Positions 1 through 5,111 of a DNA stretch of 5,647 bases are shown here, piece after piece. The notes under the pieces were generated by a model that searched no databases, was not told the origin of the DNA, and saw nothing but the letters and a program-made list of their open reading frames with translations. Numbering within the stretch: the stretch's first letter is position 1; the number at the start of each line of letters is the position of its first letter. A program made the translations under genes and the position numbers. The stretch is from Spirochaetia bacterium UBA5550 (GTDB lineage: Bacteria > Spirochaetota > UBA4802 > UBA5550): positions 1 to 5,647 of the forward strand of contig DINC01000169.1 in assembly GCA_002425885.1 (NCBI GenBank), in the 5' to 3' direction.

Positions 1-103
1 AGCGTCAGCGACTGAGAAATCTATCTTTTAATAATATTTTATAGATTAGATTCCAGCTCTACTTCGGTCCTCTCACATACGTTCGAAATGACATTACCCT
101 GAA

Positions 104-124
104 CGTTTCGTAAACGGCTATAAT
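104..124 (+). promoter_or_regulatory. Possible promoter and operator of the ferritin-like gene
   Basis: A perfect TATAAT hexamer lies at 119-124, about 55 bases before the start codon. Just upstream, CGTTT (104-108) and AAACG (112-116) form a 5-bp inverted repeat that could be a regulator site. No convincing -35 box is present at normal spacing; the nearest candidate, TTACCC at 94-99, would need a 19-base spacer. The promoter may therefore depend on an activator, or the match may be chance. The rest of 1-179 holds only an AT-rich inverted repeat (AATCTAT at 18-24, ATAGATT at 41-47), which could end an upstream transcript, and no gene that I can see. Confidence 0.4.
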
Positions 125-168
125 CAAAGTGGGTTACAACACCCTGTAATTATTTTTAATATATAACC

Positions 169-174
169 AGGAGG
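169..174 (+). promoter_or_regulatory. Ribosome binding site of the ferritin-like gene
   Basis: AGGAGG is a full Shine-Dalgarno match with 5 bases to the ATG at 180, and it fixes that start codon. Confidence 0.85.
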
Positions 175-179
175 CGGAA

Positions 180-617
180 ATGGAAAATAAAAACATTAAA
201 GAACTGGCAGATTTTTACAGAAAAATCCTTGAGGCAGAGAGAGCCGGAGTTCAGTCAATAAATGAAATAATGTCATCTCTTGAGGATGGCGAACTGAAAT
301 CAATGATGTCCTCATACCTCAGGGATGAGGGGATGAACTGCCAGGTGCTTATATCACTGATTAAAAACATGGATGAAGATCCCGGAAATAAAACCGGAGA
401 CTTTGCCCTGAAGATCAGAGCTTTAAATACACTGGAAGAAAAGCTTGAGCTTCTTGTCAAAGGTCAGGAGTGGGTTGCAAAACAGATACGGTTCAACAGG
501 CACCTTATGGACACTGCGTCATCGCTCTACTTTATGGAGGCCATGAAGGTGCAGCATGAGGAGAATGTTGACAGGATGAAGAGGGTGCTCGAAACGCAGG
601 AGTCATCAGCTTATTAA
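180..617 (+). CDS. DUF6306 ferritin-like four-helix protein
   Basis: This 145-residue soluble protein is predicted to be almost entirely helical, with segments near residues 6-33, 36-65, 82-109 and 112-139, as expected for a ferritin-like bundle. The family signature is visible in order: LEAERAG (18-23), a DE pair followed by Cys (D49, E50, C54), TGDF (72-75), the EEKLELLVKGQEWV stretch (86-99) and a C-terminal helix with HEEN (126-129). These match the DUF6306 family as I recall it. Candidate metal ligands are E18 or E20, E50, E97 and H126/E127, but a working di-iron site is not proven and the biochemical role of the family is unknown to me. The start is set by AGGAGG five bases upstream. 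No signal peptide is seen. The gene stands alone, converging on the antiporter, and its final codons (QESSAY) recur in degenerate form at 2040-2060. Confidence 0.8.
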   Translation: MENKNIKELADFYRKILEAERAGVQSINEIMSSLEDGELKSMMSSYLRDEGMNCQVLISLIKNMDEDPGNKTGDFALKIRALNTLEEKLELLVKGQEWVAKQIRFNRHLMDTASSLYFMEAMKVQHEENVDRMKRVLETQESSAY

Positions 618-684
618 AGCGGTTATATGGGGAACTCCATCCCCGAAGATGATTTATATTATTTTTCAGATTTTTTTTGGCAAG
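597..684 (+). repeat. Direct repeat copy 1: ferritin-like gene tail and 3' flank
   Basis: This segment covers the last codons of the ferritin-like gene (QESSA) and its 3' flank up to GGCAAG. It is repeated in the same orientation at 2040-2131. Similarity is strong over about the first 53 bases, including AGCGGTTATA and AACTCCATCCCC, and weak but recognisable up to the shared GGCAAG at the end. The two copies bracket the antiporter gene. Confidence 0.7.
629..678 (+). terminator. Weak candidate terminator after the ferritin-like gene
   Basis: GGGGA (629-633) and TCCCC (640-644) form a 5-bp stem with a 6-base loop, 12 bases after the stop codon. T-rich sequence follows, with runs at 662-666 and 671-678, but no T run directly abuts the stem as in a classical intrinsic terminator. 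The stem is conserved in the second copy of the repeat (2073-2088). Confidence 0.3.
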
Positions 685-697
685 AATTATTTCAAAT

Positions 698-733
698 GCC
701 AGTAGAGGCGTAGCACGCTACGTCTCTACTGGC
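698..733. repeat. 36-bp palindrome between converging genes
   Basis: Arms of 17 bases (698-714 and 717-733) pair across a 2-base centre with a single G/T mismatch, which would be a G-U pair in RNA. The core is CTACGTCTCTACTGGC and its complement. It lies between the ends of the ferritin-like gene and the antiporter and could stop transcripts from either side, though neither strand has a U tract after the stem. It resembles the abundant GTAGAGACG-type palindromes dispersed in many bacterial genomes, so it may be a copy of a small mobile palindrome. Confidence 0.75.
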
Positions 734-760
734 TGCAGGAACAGTATATTAAAGATTGAA

Positions 761-1954
761 TCAGTCAAGCAGGTCGAGCTGCGGCAGCTCCTCATCTGCA
801 AGCGGTGCATGAAGAAGATGCGACGGCAGAAACGCAAGGTTTGCGATTATTGTAGGAACAACCGCGCTCCCTATAACAGCTGCAATAAGGAATGAGTACT
901 GTCCCCTGTCAACTATGCCATGAGTCAATCCATACAGCGCGGATATTGATCCGAAAGTAAGCCCTGTGGACATCATAAGTGTATAATACCAGCGCTCCTT
1001 TTTAGTTTCACGGAACACACCGATTACAGGATAGAGCCCGAATATTTTAGAAACCACTTTCCCTGCGAGAAGTATAAAGAATATCATCGGTGCTGCCATA
1101 ATTGCAGGGATAGAGACCAGAAGGCCTGCTCTAAGGAAATAAAATGGAGTGAGGAATCCGATTGTCAGTGTTCGCATCCTGTGAAGAAAAGCTTCATCTT
1201 TCCCCACACTGTTGGCAAGCACCATACCTGCAATATATGCCGGTAGAACAGCTTCACTCCCTGACCATAGCGCAAGAGCACCCAGGGCACAGAGAATAAA
1301 AACAATCCATTTTGTTCTTATTGCAGCTGTATTGTTTTCATAAATCCTCGTAAGCCTTGCTGTCATTTTAGGGAGTGTAATAAATACAACTACACATACT
1401 GCAATAAACACCACTGTTTTATAAGTGAAAGGCGAGAAGATAAGCCCCAGGGCAATAACAGTTCCAAGGTCATTTACAAAGCATGCTCCAAGTATCCCCT
1501 TGCCGTATTCAGTTTTATTAAATCCATATTCAAGCATTACTGCATAAACAACAGCCATTGAAGTTGTGGATAATGCTATACCGGTAAGAAGGCTGGCCTG
1601 CAGATTCCATGAAAGGAGATAATAAGCAAGCAGAGAACAGCCGATAAAAGGTGCTAGAAAACCTATGAGTCCCACAACTGAGACTTCACTGATTTTGCTT
1701 TTCATTGAAGCTGAATCAAGTTCAGCACCTGCGAGGAAGGTCAGCAGGACTGCTCCGGTTCCGGCGATGAACTTTATCCATTCAGAATCTGCCTTAAAAA
1801 AATCGGGACTGATAAGAGTTGTGGCTGCATATCCTGCCACAGCACCAATACATATCTCCATAAGCGCCATGGAAATCTTAAGACGGTTTGCCAATACTGT
1901 AGACACAACGGCAAGTGCAAGCCAAACGGCTGCCATAGAAAACATTTCAAGCAA
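761..1954 (-). CDS. Cation:proton antiporter (Na+/H+ exchanger family, CPA)
   Basis: This is an inner-membrane secondary transporter expected to exchange Na+ or K+ for protons. The protein is very hydrophobic, with about 12 membrane segments, and fits the Na_H_Exchanger domain without the C-terminal RCK/TrkA-N domain found in Kef-type members. Numbering from the longest frame (407 aa, TTG at 1984), visible motifs are LAGAELD (84-90), the transport-site pair N171-D172 in FVNDLGTV, TPFYFLRAGL (279-288) and a glycine- and serine-rich helix near 337-352. An ND pair is typical of electroneutral CPA1-like exchangers, whereas CPA2 proteins usually have DD. I place the start at TTG 1952-1954, which gives 397 residues, because GAGGTGA (1960-1966) sits 5 bases upstream; the TTG at 1982-1984 lies inside a hairpin and has no good ribosome binding site. 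The gene is monocistronic. The exact cation cannot be read from the sequence. Confidence 0.85.
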   Translation of the reverse strand: MLEMFSMAAVWLALAVVSTVLANRLKISMALMEICIGAVAGYAATTLISPDFFKADSEWIKFIAGTGAVLLTFLAGAELDSASMKSKISEVSVVGLIGFLAPFIGCSLLAYYLLSWNLQASLLTGIALSTTSMAVVYAVMLEYGFNKTEYGKGILGACFVNDLGTVIALGLIFSPFTYKTVVFIAVCVVVFITLPKMTARLTRIYENNTAAIRTKWIVFILCALGALALWSGSEAVLPAYIAGMVLANSVGKDEAFLHRMRTLTIGFLTPFYFLRAGLLVSIPAIMAAPMIFFILLAGKVVSKIFGLYPVIGVFRETKKERWYYTLMMSTGLTFGSISALYGLTHGIVDRGQYSFLIAAVIGSAVVPTIIANLAFLPSHLLHAPLADEELPQLDLLD

Positions 1955-1959
1955 AGTAA

Positions 1960-1966
1960 TCACCTC
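1960..1966 (-). promoter_or_regulatory. Ribosome binding site deciding the antiporter start
   Basis: On the minus strand this reads GAGGTGA, 5 bases before a TTG at 1952-1954. The first ATG (1943-1945) would be 14 bases away, which is too far, and the upstream TTG at 1982-1984 has no comparable site. Confidence 0.6.
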
Positions 1967-1980
1967 GTCATAAATATTTG

Positions 1981-2035
1981 GCAATACTTTATCCGGGCAG
2001 TGATTCAGGTAGATCCTGCCTTGCGGAAGTATTGC
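1981..2035 (-). promoter_or_regulatory. Nested hairpin in the antiporter 5' leader
   Basis: GCAATACTT (1981-1989) pairs perfectly with AAGTATTGC (2027-2035). Inside it, CCG (1993-1995) pairs with CGG (2024-2026) and GGCAG (1996-2000) with CTGCC (2016-2020), and GAT/ATC can add three more pairs. The structure ends 14 bases before the antiporter Shine-Dalgarno. It could be a cis-regulatory RNA such as an ion- or nucleotide-sensing leader, or a dispersed palindrome. I do not recognise it as a known riboswitch class. Confidence 0.5.
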
Positions 2036-2039
2036 AATG

Positions 2040-2131
2040 CAGGAGTCATCAGCTTTCTGAAGCGGTTATAAAGGGGAACTCCATCCCCCGAAGATAGCTG
2101 GACATTAATTTTTCTGTATGATTATGGCAAG
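2040..2131 (+). repeat. Direct repeat copy 2: remnant of a ferritin-like gene tail
   Basis: This is a degenerate copy of 597-684. It begins with codons for QESSAF and a TGA stop (2058-2060), matching QESSAY-stop of the intact gene. It continues with AGCGGTTATA, the GGGGA/TCCCC stem (2073-2088) and a terminal GGCAAG. No coding sequence for the rest of a ferritin-like protein is detectable upstream, so this is an orphan tail left by duplication or rearrangement. Confidence 0.65.
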
Positions 2132-2148
2132 TAAAAAAATTTACTCAA
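2121..2148 (-). promoter_or_regulatory. Candidate sigma-70 promoter of the antiporter
   Basis: On the minus strand TTGAGT (2143-2148) and CATAAT (2121-2126) are separated by 16 bases, a reasonable -35/-10 pair. Transcription would start near 2114, giving a leader of roughly 160 bases that contains the GGGGA/TCCCC stem and the nested hairpin at 1981-2035 before the TTG start codon. This is prediction only. Confidence 0.4.
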
Positions 2149-2158
2149 AATAAAGGTT

Positions 2159-2195
2159 GCGCGCAAAAGCGCGTTTATATATGTTTTTGTTTTAT
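2159..2195 (+). terminator. Hairpin with T-rich tail
   Basis: CGCGC (2160-2164), an AAAA loop and GCGCG (2169-2173) form a short GC stem, extendable by a G-T pair, followed by a T-rich stretch (2174-2195). This looks like an intrinsic terminator for rightward transcription. No intact plus-strand gene ends here, so it may have served the lost gene whose tail survives at 2040-2060. The remaining sequence up to 2300 shows no further gene and no clear promoter for the next gene. Confidence 0.45.
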
Positions 2196-2300
2196 AAATG
2201 GCATCACCGATGTGGTTATACCGGGCGCAGCGATTGATACTATCTGAATATTTACAATCCCGGCTTCCCGATTAAAAATTCCGCAGGAGTTCAATGTAAT

Positions 2301-3212
2301 ATGAAGTATATTAAACCGATTATTGAAAATGACAAAATGAATAACTTTTTTCATTTTACATTCGAAAAAGGGGAACATGCCGGAGAAAGCTATGAAGTTT
2401 TTATCCGCTCAGCATGCAGCAGTCCCACATGCTCTTGCTCGGACATGCTCTTTTCAGTTTTAACAATTGGCGATACGCATTCTCCAGCACCCGAAAAAGA
2501 CACCCGGTATGAATTCTGTCTTGATATAAAAAGTAAAGGGTTCAGTACAAACCACGAAAGAGACAGTTCTCAATTAAATACAAATTTTACGAAATCATTT
2601 ATTAATGAGCTGAATGATGAAGACTGGGAGCTGTTTAATACTTTCTTTTTTTCTTATAAAACCATGCTTACAGAAACCTGCGATATTAACGATTTAAACG
2701 TTAAATTCGACCATGTTAAAATTGAAGAGGGATTAATGATCCCGTATTTTCAGGTATTCCCATACGCGCATCAGTTCTATATACAACAGGGTGAAAAATC
2801 ATATATCGCATCTGACTACTATTGCCTTAATTCTGATTGCGGGTGCGAATCAGTAATGATATCATTTGACGAAATTAAAAATAATATACAGATTCTTCAT
2901 AAAAAAGAGTCTTTTATCAAATTTGAATACAACAGTAAATCATGGGAAATAGATACGCCCGGTATATTTACCGCAGATGAAATAACAGACATAGTTAAAA
3001 CCCTGCTGGAGACCTATCCGGACATAGCGGCTGTTTATAAAAAAAGGCATAAGCAACTACGAAAGCTATATTCAAAATACAAATCAAAATATAAACTTAA
3101 AAAAATATCGCCAACTCCAACATCACAGGAGAAGATCGGGAGAAATGATCCATGCCCCTGCGGCAGCGGTAAAAAATTTAAGAAATGCTGCGGGAATGCC
3201 TATACGTCATGA
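2301..3212 (+). CDS. SEC-C motif protein with duplicated CX4CXC motifs
   Basis: This 303-residue soluble protein carries a canonical SEC-C zinc-binding motif at its C terminus: [17 protein letters not shown] (282-298), with ligands C285, C287, C296 and C297. The same motif ends many SecA proteins and many unrelated proteins, so it indicates zinc binding but not a role in secretion. The N-terminal 240 residues are not recognisable to me. They contain two cysteine clusters with identical CX4CXC spacing, C39-C44-C46 and C175-C180-C182, each followed by a hydrophobic strand, suggesting two diverged repeats that each bind metal. A lysine- and tyrosine-rich linker (247-267) precedes the SEC-C motif. 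The ATG at 2301 is preceded by AGGAG (2285-2289) at 11 bases. The gene is notably AT-rich beside its neighbours, consistent with acquisition by transfer. Repeat A begins 23 bases after the stop. The function is unknown. Confidence 0.75.
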   Translation: MKYIKPIIENDKMNNFFHFTFEKGEHAGESYEVFIRSACSSPTCSCSDMLFSVLTIGDTHSPAPEKDTRYEFCLDIKSKGFSTNHERDSSQLNTNFTKSFINELNDEDWELFNTFFFSYKTMLTETCDINDLNVKFDHVKIEEGLMIPYFQVFPYAHQFYIQQGEKSYIASDYYCLNSDCGCESVMISFDEIKNNIQILHKKESFIKFEYNSKSWEIDTPGIFTADEITDIVKTLLETYPDIAAVYKKRHKQLRKLYSKYKSKYKLKKISPTPTSQEKIGRNDPCPCGSGKKFKKCCGNAYTS

Positions 3213-3235
3213 ATAGGCGATGATTGATTGGTTTT

Positions 3236-3543
3236 AAATTTCTGAAGCCTGTACTTAAGAAGCCCTCACCCGGCCTACTGGCCACCCGACAGACATGGAT
3301 GTCTTAGGCAAACATAATTACAGCATCCTGCTGCTGTTTGCAGGCTGACATCGTGTCAGCTCTGTCGCGATGGCATGGATGCCAAAGAGCGACCTCTCCC
3401 ATTTTGATGAACGGAAGAGGGAGAGGGTTTCTGTGTCAAAAAACTTTTCCTGTTAAATCAGAAATCTCATGCTACGACCTCCCCCTTCTCCCCACTTCAT
3501 TTCTTCAAGATGGGAGAAGGGCCGGGGATGAGGGCATTGAGTC
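3236..3543 (+). repeat. Hairpin-rich repeat, copy A (longest)
   Basis: This is a non-coding repeat with outer inverted ends: GCCCTCACCCGGC (3262-3274) against GCCGGGGATGAGGGC (3521-3535). Inside, in order, are hairpins GGCC-TACT-GGCC (3272-3283), AGACAT-GG-ATGTCT (3291-3304), GCAAACA/TGTTTGC enclosing CAGCA/TGCTG (3308-3341), GCTGACA-TCG-TGTCAGC (3344-3360), GTCGC/GCGAC enclosing GGCAT-GG-ATGCC (3364-3393), CCTCTCCC/GGGAGAGG (3393-3426), TTTCTG/CAGAAA (3428-3464) and CCCTTCTCCC/GGGAGAAGGG (3483-3521). The 18-base left margin (3236-3253) is identical to that of copy B. Open frames across it are by-products of the repeat. It probably belongs to the CCCTCACCC/CCCTCTCCC dispersed repeats seen in many bacterial genomes. 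Confidence 0.85.
3308..3362 (+). repeat. Two-hairpin module present only in copy A
   Basis: Copies A and C are collinear on both sides (GTCTTAG before, TGTCGCGATGG after), but copy A has 55 extra bases here. The extra segment consists almost exactly of two complete hairpins, 3308-3341 and 3344-3360, showing that the family changes by whole structural modules. Confidence 0.7.
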
Positions 3544-3551
3544 CCCGGCAT

Positions 3552-3599
3552 TCAGATAGTTCCTTCAACAATCTTAATCTCATCTTCAGTGAAAAAAAA
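3552..3599 (-). pseudogene. Fragment resembling the C-terminal tail of a restriction-modification DNA methylase
   Basis: Read on the minus strand, this stretch encodes FFFTEDEIKIVEGTI and then a TGA stop. The TEDEIKIVEG segment closely resembles the very C-terminal YGLTEEEIKIVEG tail common in N6-adenine DNA methylases of type I and IIG restriction systems, as I recall it. Nothing else of such a gene is present: a stop codon lies upstream in the same frame at 3609-3611, and repeat A begins directly after the tail. It is best read as a deletion remnant. The short length leaves a real possibility of chance resemblance. Confidence 0.4.
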
Positions 3600-3608
3600 G
3601 AAGGCAGT

Positions 3609-3701
3609 TTATTGCTGGAAAAATTTTAACTGTTTAATTACTGACTGGATTCTTTTGAAATGCTGATCATTTGTCCATAGGCGGGCATTATATTTCACTG
3701 C
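3609..3701 (-). pseudogene. C-terminal fragment of a PIN-domain (VapC-like) toxin
   Basis: The minus strand encodes about 30 residues, AVKYNARLWTNDQHFKRI and on to LKFFQQ, before a TAA stop. The YNARLWTNDQHFKRI segment matches the end of PIN-domain ribonucleases, where a strand, a T-N/D-D acidic site and a (K/Q)xF motif precede the last strand. The frame is closed upstream by TAA at 3702-3704 and has no start codon, so the N-terminal two thirds, with the first catalytic aspartates, are missing. It lies 22 bases downstream of the hepT stop codon. It is probably a decayed toxin gene left by recombination in the defence cluster. No partner VapB is visible. Confidence 0.55.
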
Positions 3702-3723
3702 TTAAATCTCTTAATAAAAGATA

Positions 3724-4095
3724 TTACTCAAGCTCGCTGATTATCGTTTTTATGATTTCAATAATTCCGGGGACCTTCTCTTTACATATATTAAAGACAA
3801 TATCCGCATTGAGGTCAAAATAATGATGGCTGAGTATATCTCTCACACCTTTAGCACCTTTCCAGTCAACACCGGGATAGCAGGCAAGGAGTTTATTATC
3901 TGTAAGTTTATCTATATATTTCAGGCTTTCACCCATTGCAATAAGCATCATGCATATAGCGTCGAGTTTATCAATACCTTCATCAGTGGAAAGAAAATCG
4001 TCAGGCTTTAAAATTAACGCTGACCTGCGCTCAATCCGGGAAAGGGCAGTCAGTATCTGCGACAGAACCTCTTTAACAAGTTCCCTGTCATACAT
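3724..4095 (-). CDS. hepT: HepT-like HEPN ribonuclease toxin (DUF86)
   Basis: This 123-residue all-helical protein is the toxin half of an MNT/HEPN toxin-antitoxin module (type VII). The HEPN active site is R85-DILS-H90-H-Y92, a complete RX4HXY motif. In characterised HepT proteins Arg and His cut RNA, and the Tyr is the residue that the MntA antitoxin modifies with AMP. The MGESLK segment (54-59) is also typical of the DUF86 group. All key residues are present, so the toxin looks active. The ATG overlaps the end of mntA by 8 bases (ATGTATGA), and a strong GGGAGG (4102-4107) lies 6 bases upstream, indicating translational coupling. Its 3' side abuts fragments of a PIN toxin and a possible methylase, with no obvious terminator. 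Confidence 0.88.
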   Translation of the reverse strand: MYDRELVKEVLSQILTALSRIERRSALILKPDDFLSTDEGIDKLDAICMMLIAMGESLKYIDKLTDNKLLACYPGVDWKGAKGVRDILSHHYFDLNADIVFNICKEKVPGIIEIIKTIISELE

Positions 4096-4393
4096 AAACC
4101 GCCTCCCTGTCTATACGCTGTTTCAGTAATGGATTCATCCTCTCCCTGTAATGGATTATATCAACATTGGTTTTATATTCATTCTCCAGCTCATCTTTTA
4201 TATGCACCATGTAGAAAAGGTCAGGCTTTTTCATTTTGACTACAACATCGACATCACTTTCGTTACCTGATTGTCCGCGTGCAACAGATCCGAAAACACC
4301 TATCTCTGTAATCCCGTATTTCTCTTCAAAATCGGCTTTATGCCTGCGCAATATTTCAAGGGCCTGTTCAAGTGTTATTATTATTTCTGCCAT
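4088..4393 (-). CDS. mntA: MntA-like minimal nucleotidyltransferase antitoxin
   Basis: This 101-residue protein is a minimal nucleotidyltransferase of the DNA polymerase beta fold. It has the signature GSX10DXD: G35-S36, then D47 and D49, with a third acidic residue at D78 in NVDIIHY. All three metal-binding acids are present. In characterised MntA-HepT pairs the antitoxin uses ATP to AMPylate a tyrosine in the HEPN active site and so neutralises the toxin. That role follows from the family and from the adjacent hepT gene. The antitoxin comes first in the operon and overlaps hepT by 8 bases. The start is supported by GAGGTGG (4398-4404), 4 bases upstream. A candidate promoter lies at 4412-4439, in the gap after the ASCH gene. 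Confidence 0.88.
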   Translation of the reverse strand: MAEIIITLEQALEILRRHKADFEEKYGITEIGVFGSVARGQSGNESDVDVVVKMKKPDLFYMVHIKDELENEYKTNVDIIHYRERMNPLLKQRIDREAVYV

Positions 4394-4411
4394 AAGTCCA
4401 CCTCAATAATC

Positions 4412-4439
4412 ATCATAGTATCATTATCGAAAATATCAA
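4412..4439 (-). promoter_or_regulatory. Candidate sigma-70 promoter of mntA-hepT
   Basis: On the minus strand TTGATA (4434-4439) and TATGAT (4412-4417), each one base from consensus, are 16 bases apart. Transcription would start near 4405, only about 12 bases before the ATG. ATGAT repeats around the -10 box could form an operator for autoregulation, but this is weak evidence. Confidence 0.45.
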
Positions 4440-4459
4440 CAATTTTATATAGCCCGTCC

Positions 4460-4801
4460 CTATTCAAACTGCGGAATCCAAAACATCGGCTGCGGCTGAT
4501 TGACCGGCTTAAGGAAGGTTTCCAGCCTTTCAGGATTGGCAAGATGGATTTCATAATCACCATCAACACCGGTGCAGTCAGCAATCTCCACTGTACCTAC
4601 AATCACACCGCGCGGGCATTTATCTGAATCATATCCGAACTTCCGGAAGTCCTTTTCATCACGCATACCAAGACTGGCGTAAATATAAACGCGCTCCCGA
4701 ATATTGGTTTTTCGTGACCTGTATTCAATTTTCTTTTTACCATCAAGTATTGCTTCAACAAACGGCTGACGGATACTTATTGCTCTTCTGATTTCACTCA
4801 T
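4460..4801 (-). CDS. ASCH domain protein
   Basis: This 113-residue small beta-barrel protein of the PUA-like superfamily has the ASCH signature GxKxxExR as G21-K23-E26-R28, just after SIRQPFVEAILD (9-20). A strand-forming VYIYAS (38-43) and GVIVGTVEI (65-73) follow, also typical of the domain. ASCH proteins are thought to bind RNA or nucleotides; one member, E. coli YqfB, is an N4-acetylcytidine amidohydrolase, but this protein is not close enough to assign that reaction. The gene lies 66 bases upstream of mntA on the same strand and may be cotranscribed with it, although mntA has its own candidate promoter. The start has only a weak AGGT (4808-4811) ribosome binding site. Its promoter appears to overlap the margin of repeat B. 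The length is full for a single ASCH domain. Confidence 0.82.
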   Translation of the reverse strand: MSEIRRAISIRQPFVEAILDGKKKIEYRSRKTNIRERVYIYASLGMRDEKDFRKFGYDSDKCPRGVIVGTVEIADCTGVDGDYEIHLANPERLETFLKPVNQPQPMFWIPQFE

Positions 4802-4825
4802 ATAGTGACCTGTTTATTACTGATA

Positions 4826-4854
4826 TTTATAAAATTTCTGAAGCCTGTAATCAA
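4826..4854 (-). promoter_or_regulatory. Candidate promoter of the ASCH gene inside the repeat B margin
   Basis: On the minus strand TTGATT (4849-4854) and TATAAA (4826-4831) are separated by exactly 17 bases. The spacer coincides with the 18-base margin shared with repeat A. Transcription would start near 4819, about 18 bases before the ATG. In repeat A the same spacer is present, but the -10 position reads poorly, so only copy B seems promoter-competent. Confidence 0.5.
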
Positions 4855-5111
4855 CGTGCCCTCACCCGCGCTACTGGCCACCCGACAGACATGGATTCAC
4901 TTAGTCAAAATTTCTGCCATCACAAACTCAACGCCCTCACCCGGCCTACTGGCCACCCTCTCCCATTTTGATGAACGGACGAGGGAGAGGGTTTCTGTGT
5001 TAAAAAACTTTTCCTGTTCATGCAGAAATCTCATGCTACGAACTCCCCCTTCTCCCCACTTCATTTCATCAGGATGGGAGAAGGGGGCCGGGGGGATGAG
5101 GGCATTGAGTC
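4832..5111 (+). repeat. Hairpin-rich repeat, copy B (tandem head plus short unit)
   Basis: This copy begins with the same 18-base margin as copy A and has two heads. The first (from 4858) has GCCCTCACCC, a broken GCGC-TACT-GGCC stem and a degraded CATGGAT hairpin. The second (from 4933) has an intact GGCC-TACT-GGCC and runs straight into ACCCTCTCCC (4955-4964)/GGGAGAGGGT (4983-4992), lacking the middle hairpins of copy A. CCCCCTTCTCCC (5045-5056) pairs with GGGAGAAGGGGG (5076-5087), 12 bp, and the outer right end GGCCGGGGGG-ATGAGGGC closes at 5103. The last shared bases (to 5111) include two bases of the DUF559 stop codon. Confidence 0.85.

Noticed and set aside
677..895. Plus-strand open frame of 72 codons
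   Set aside because: It crosses the palindrome and runs antisense to the antiporter 3' end. There is no ribosome binding site and no family resemblance.
1665..1973. Plus-strand open frame inside the antiporter
   Set aside because: It is antisense to a clear membrane protein gene, and its composition is explained by the opposite strand.
2175..2378. Minus-strand open frame overlapping the start of the SEC-C gene
   Set aside because: It has no recognisable family and lies antisense to a better-supported gene.
3338..3559. Plus-strand open frame across repeat A
   Set aside because: It consists of repeat hairpins. The frame is not kept in copies B and C.
4381..4584. Minus-strand open frame of 67 codons between ASCH and mntA
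   Set aside because: It overlaps the end of the ASCH gene in another frame and the mntA promoter region, and has no family signature.
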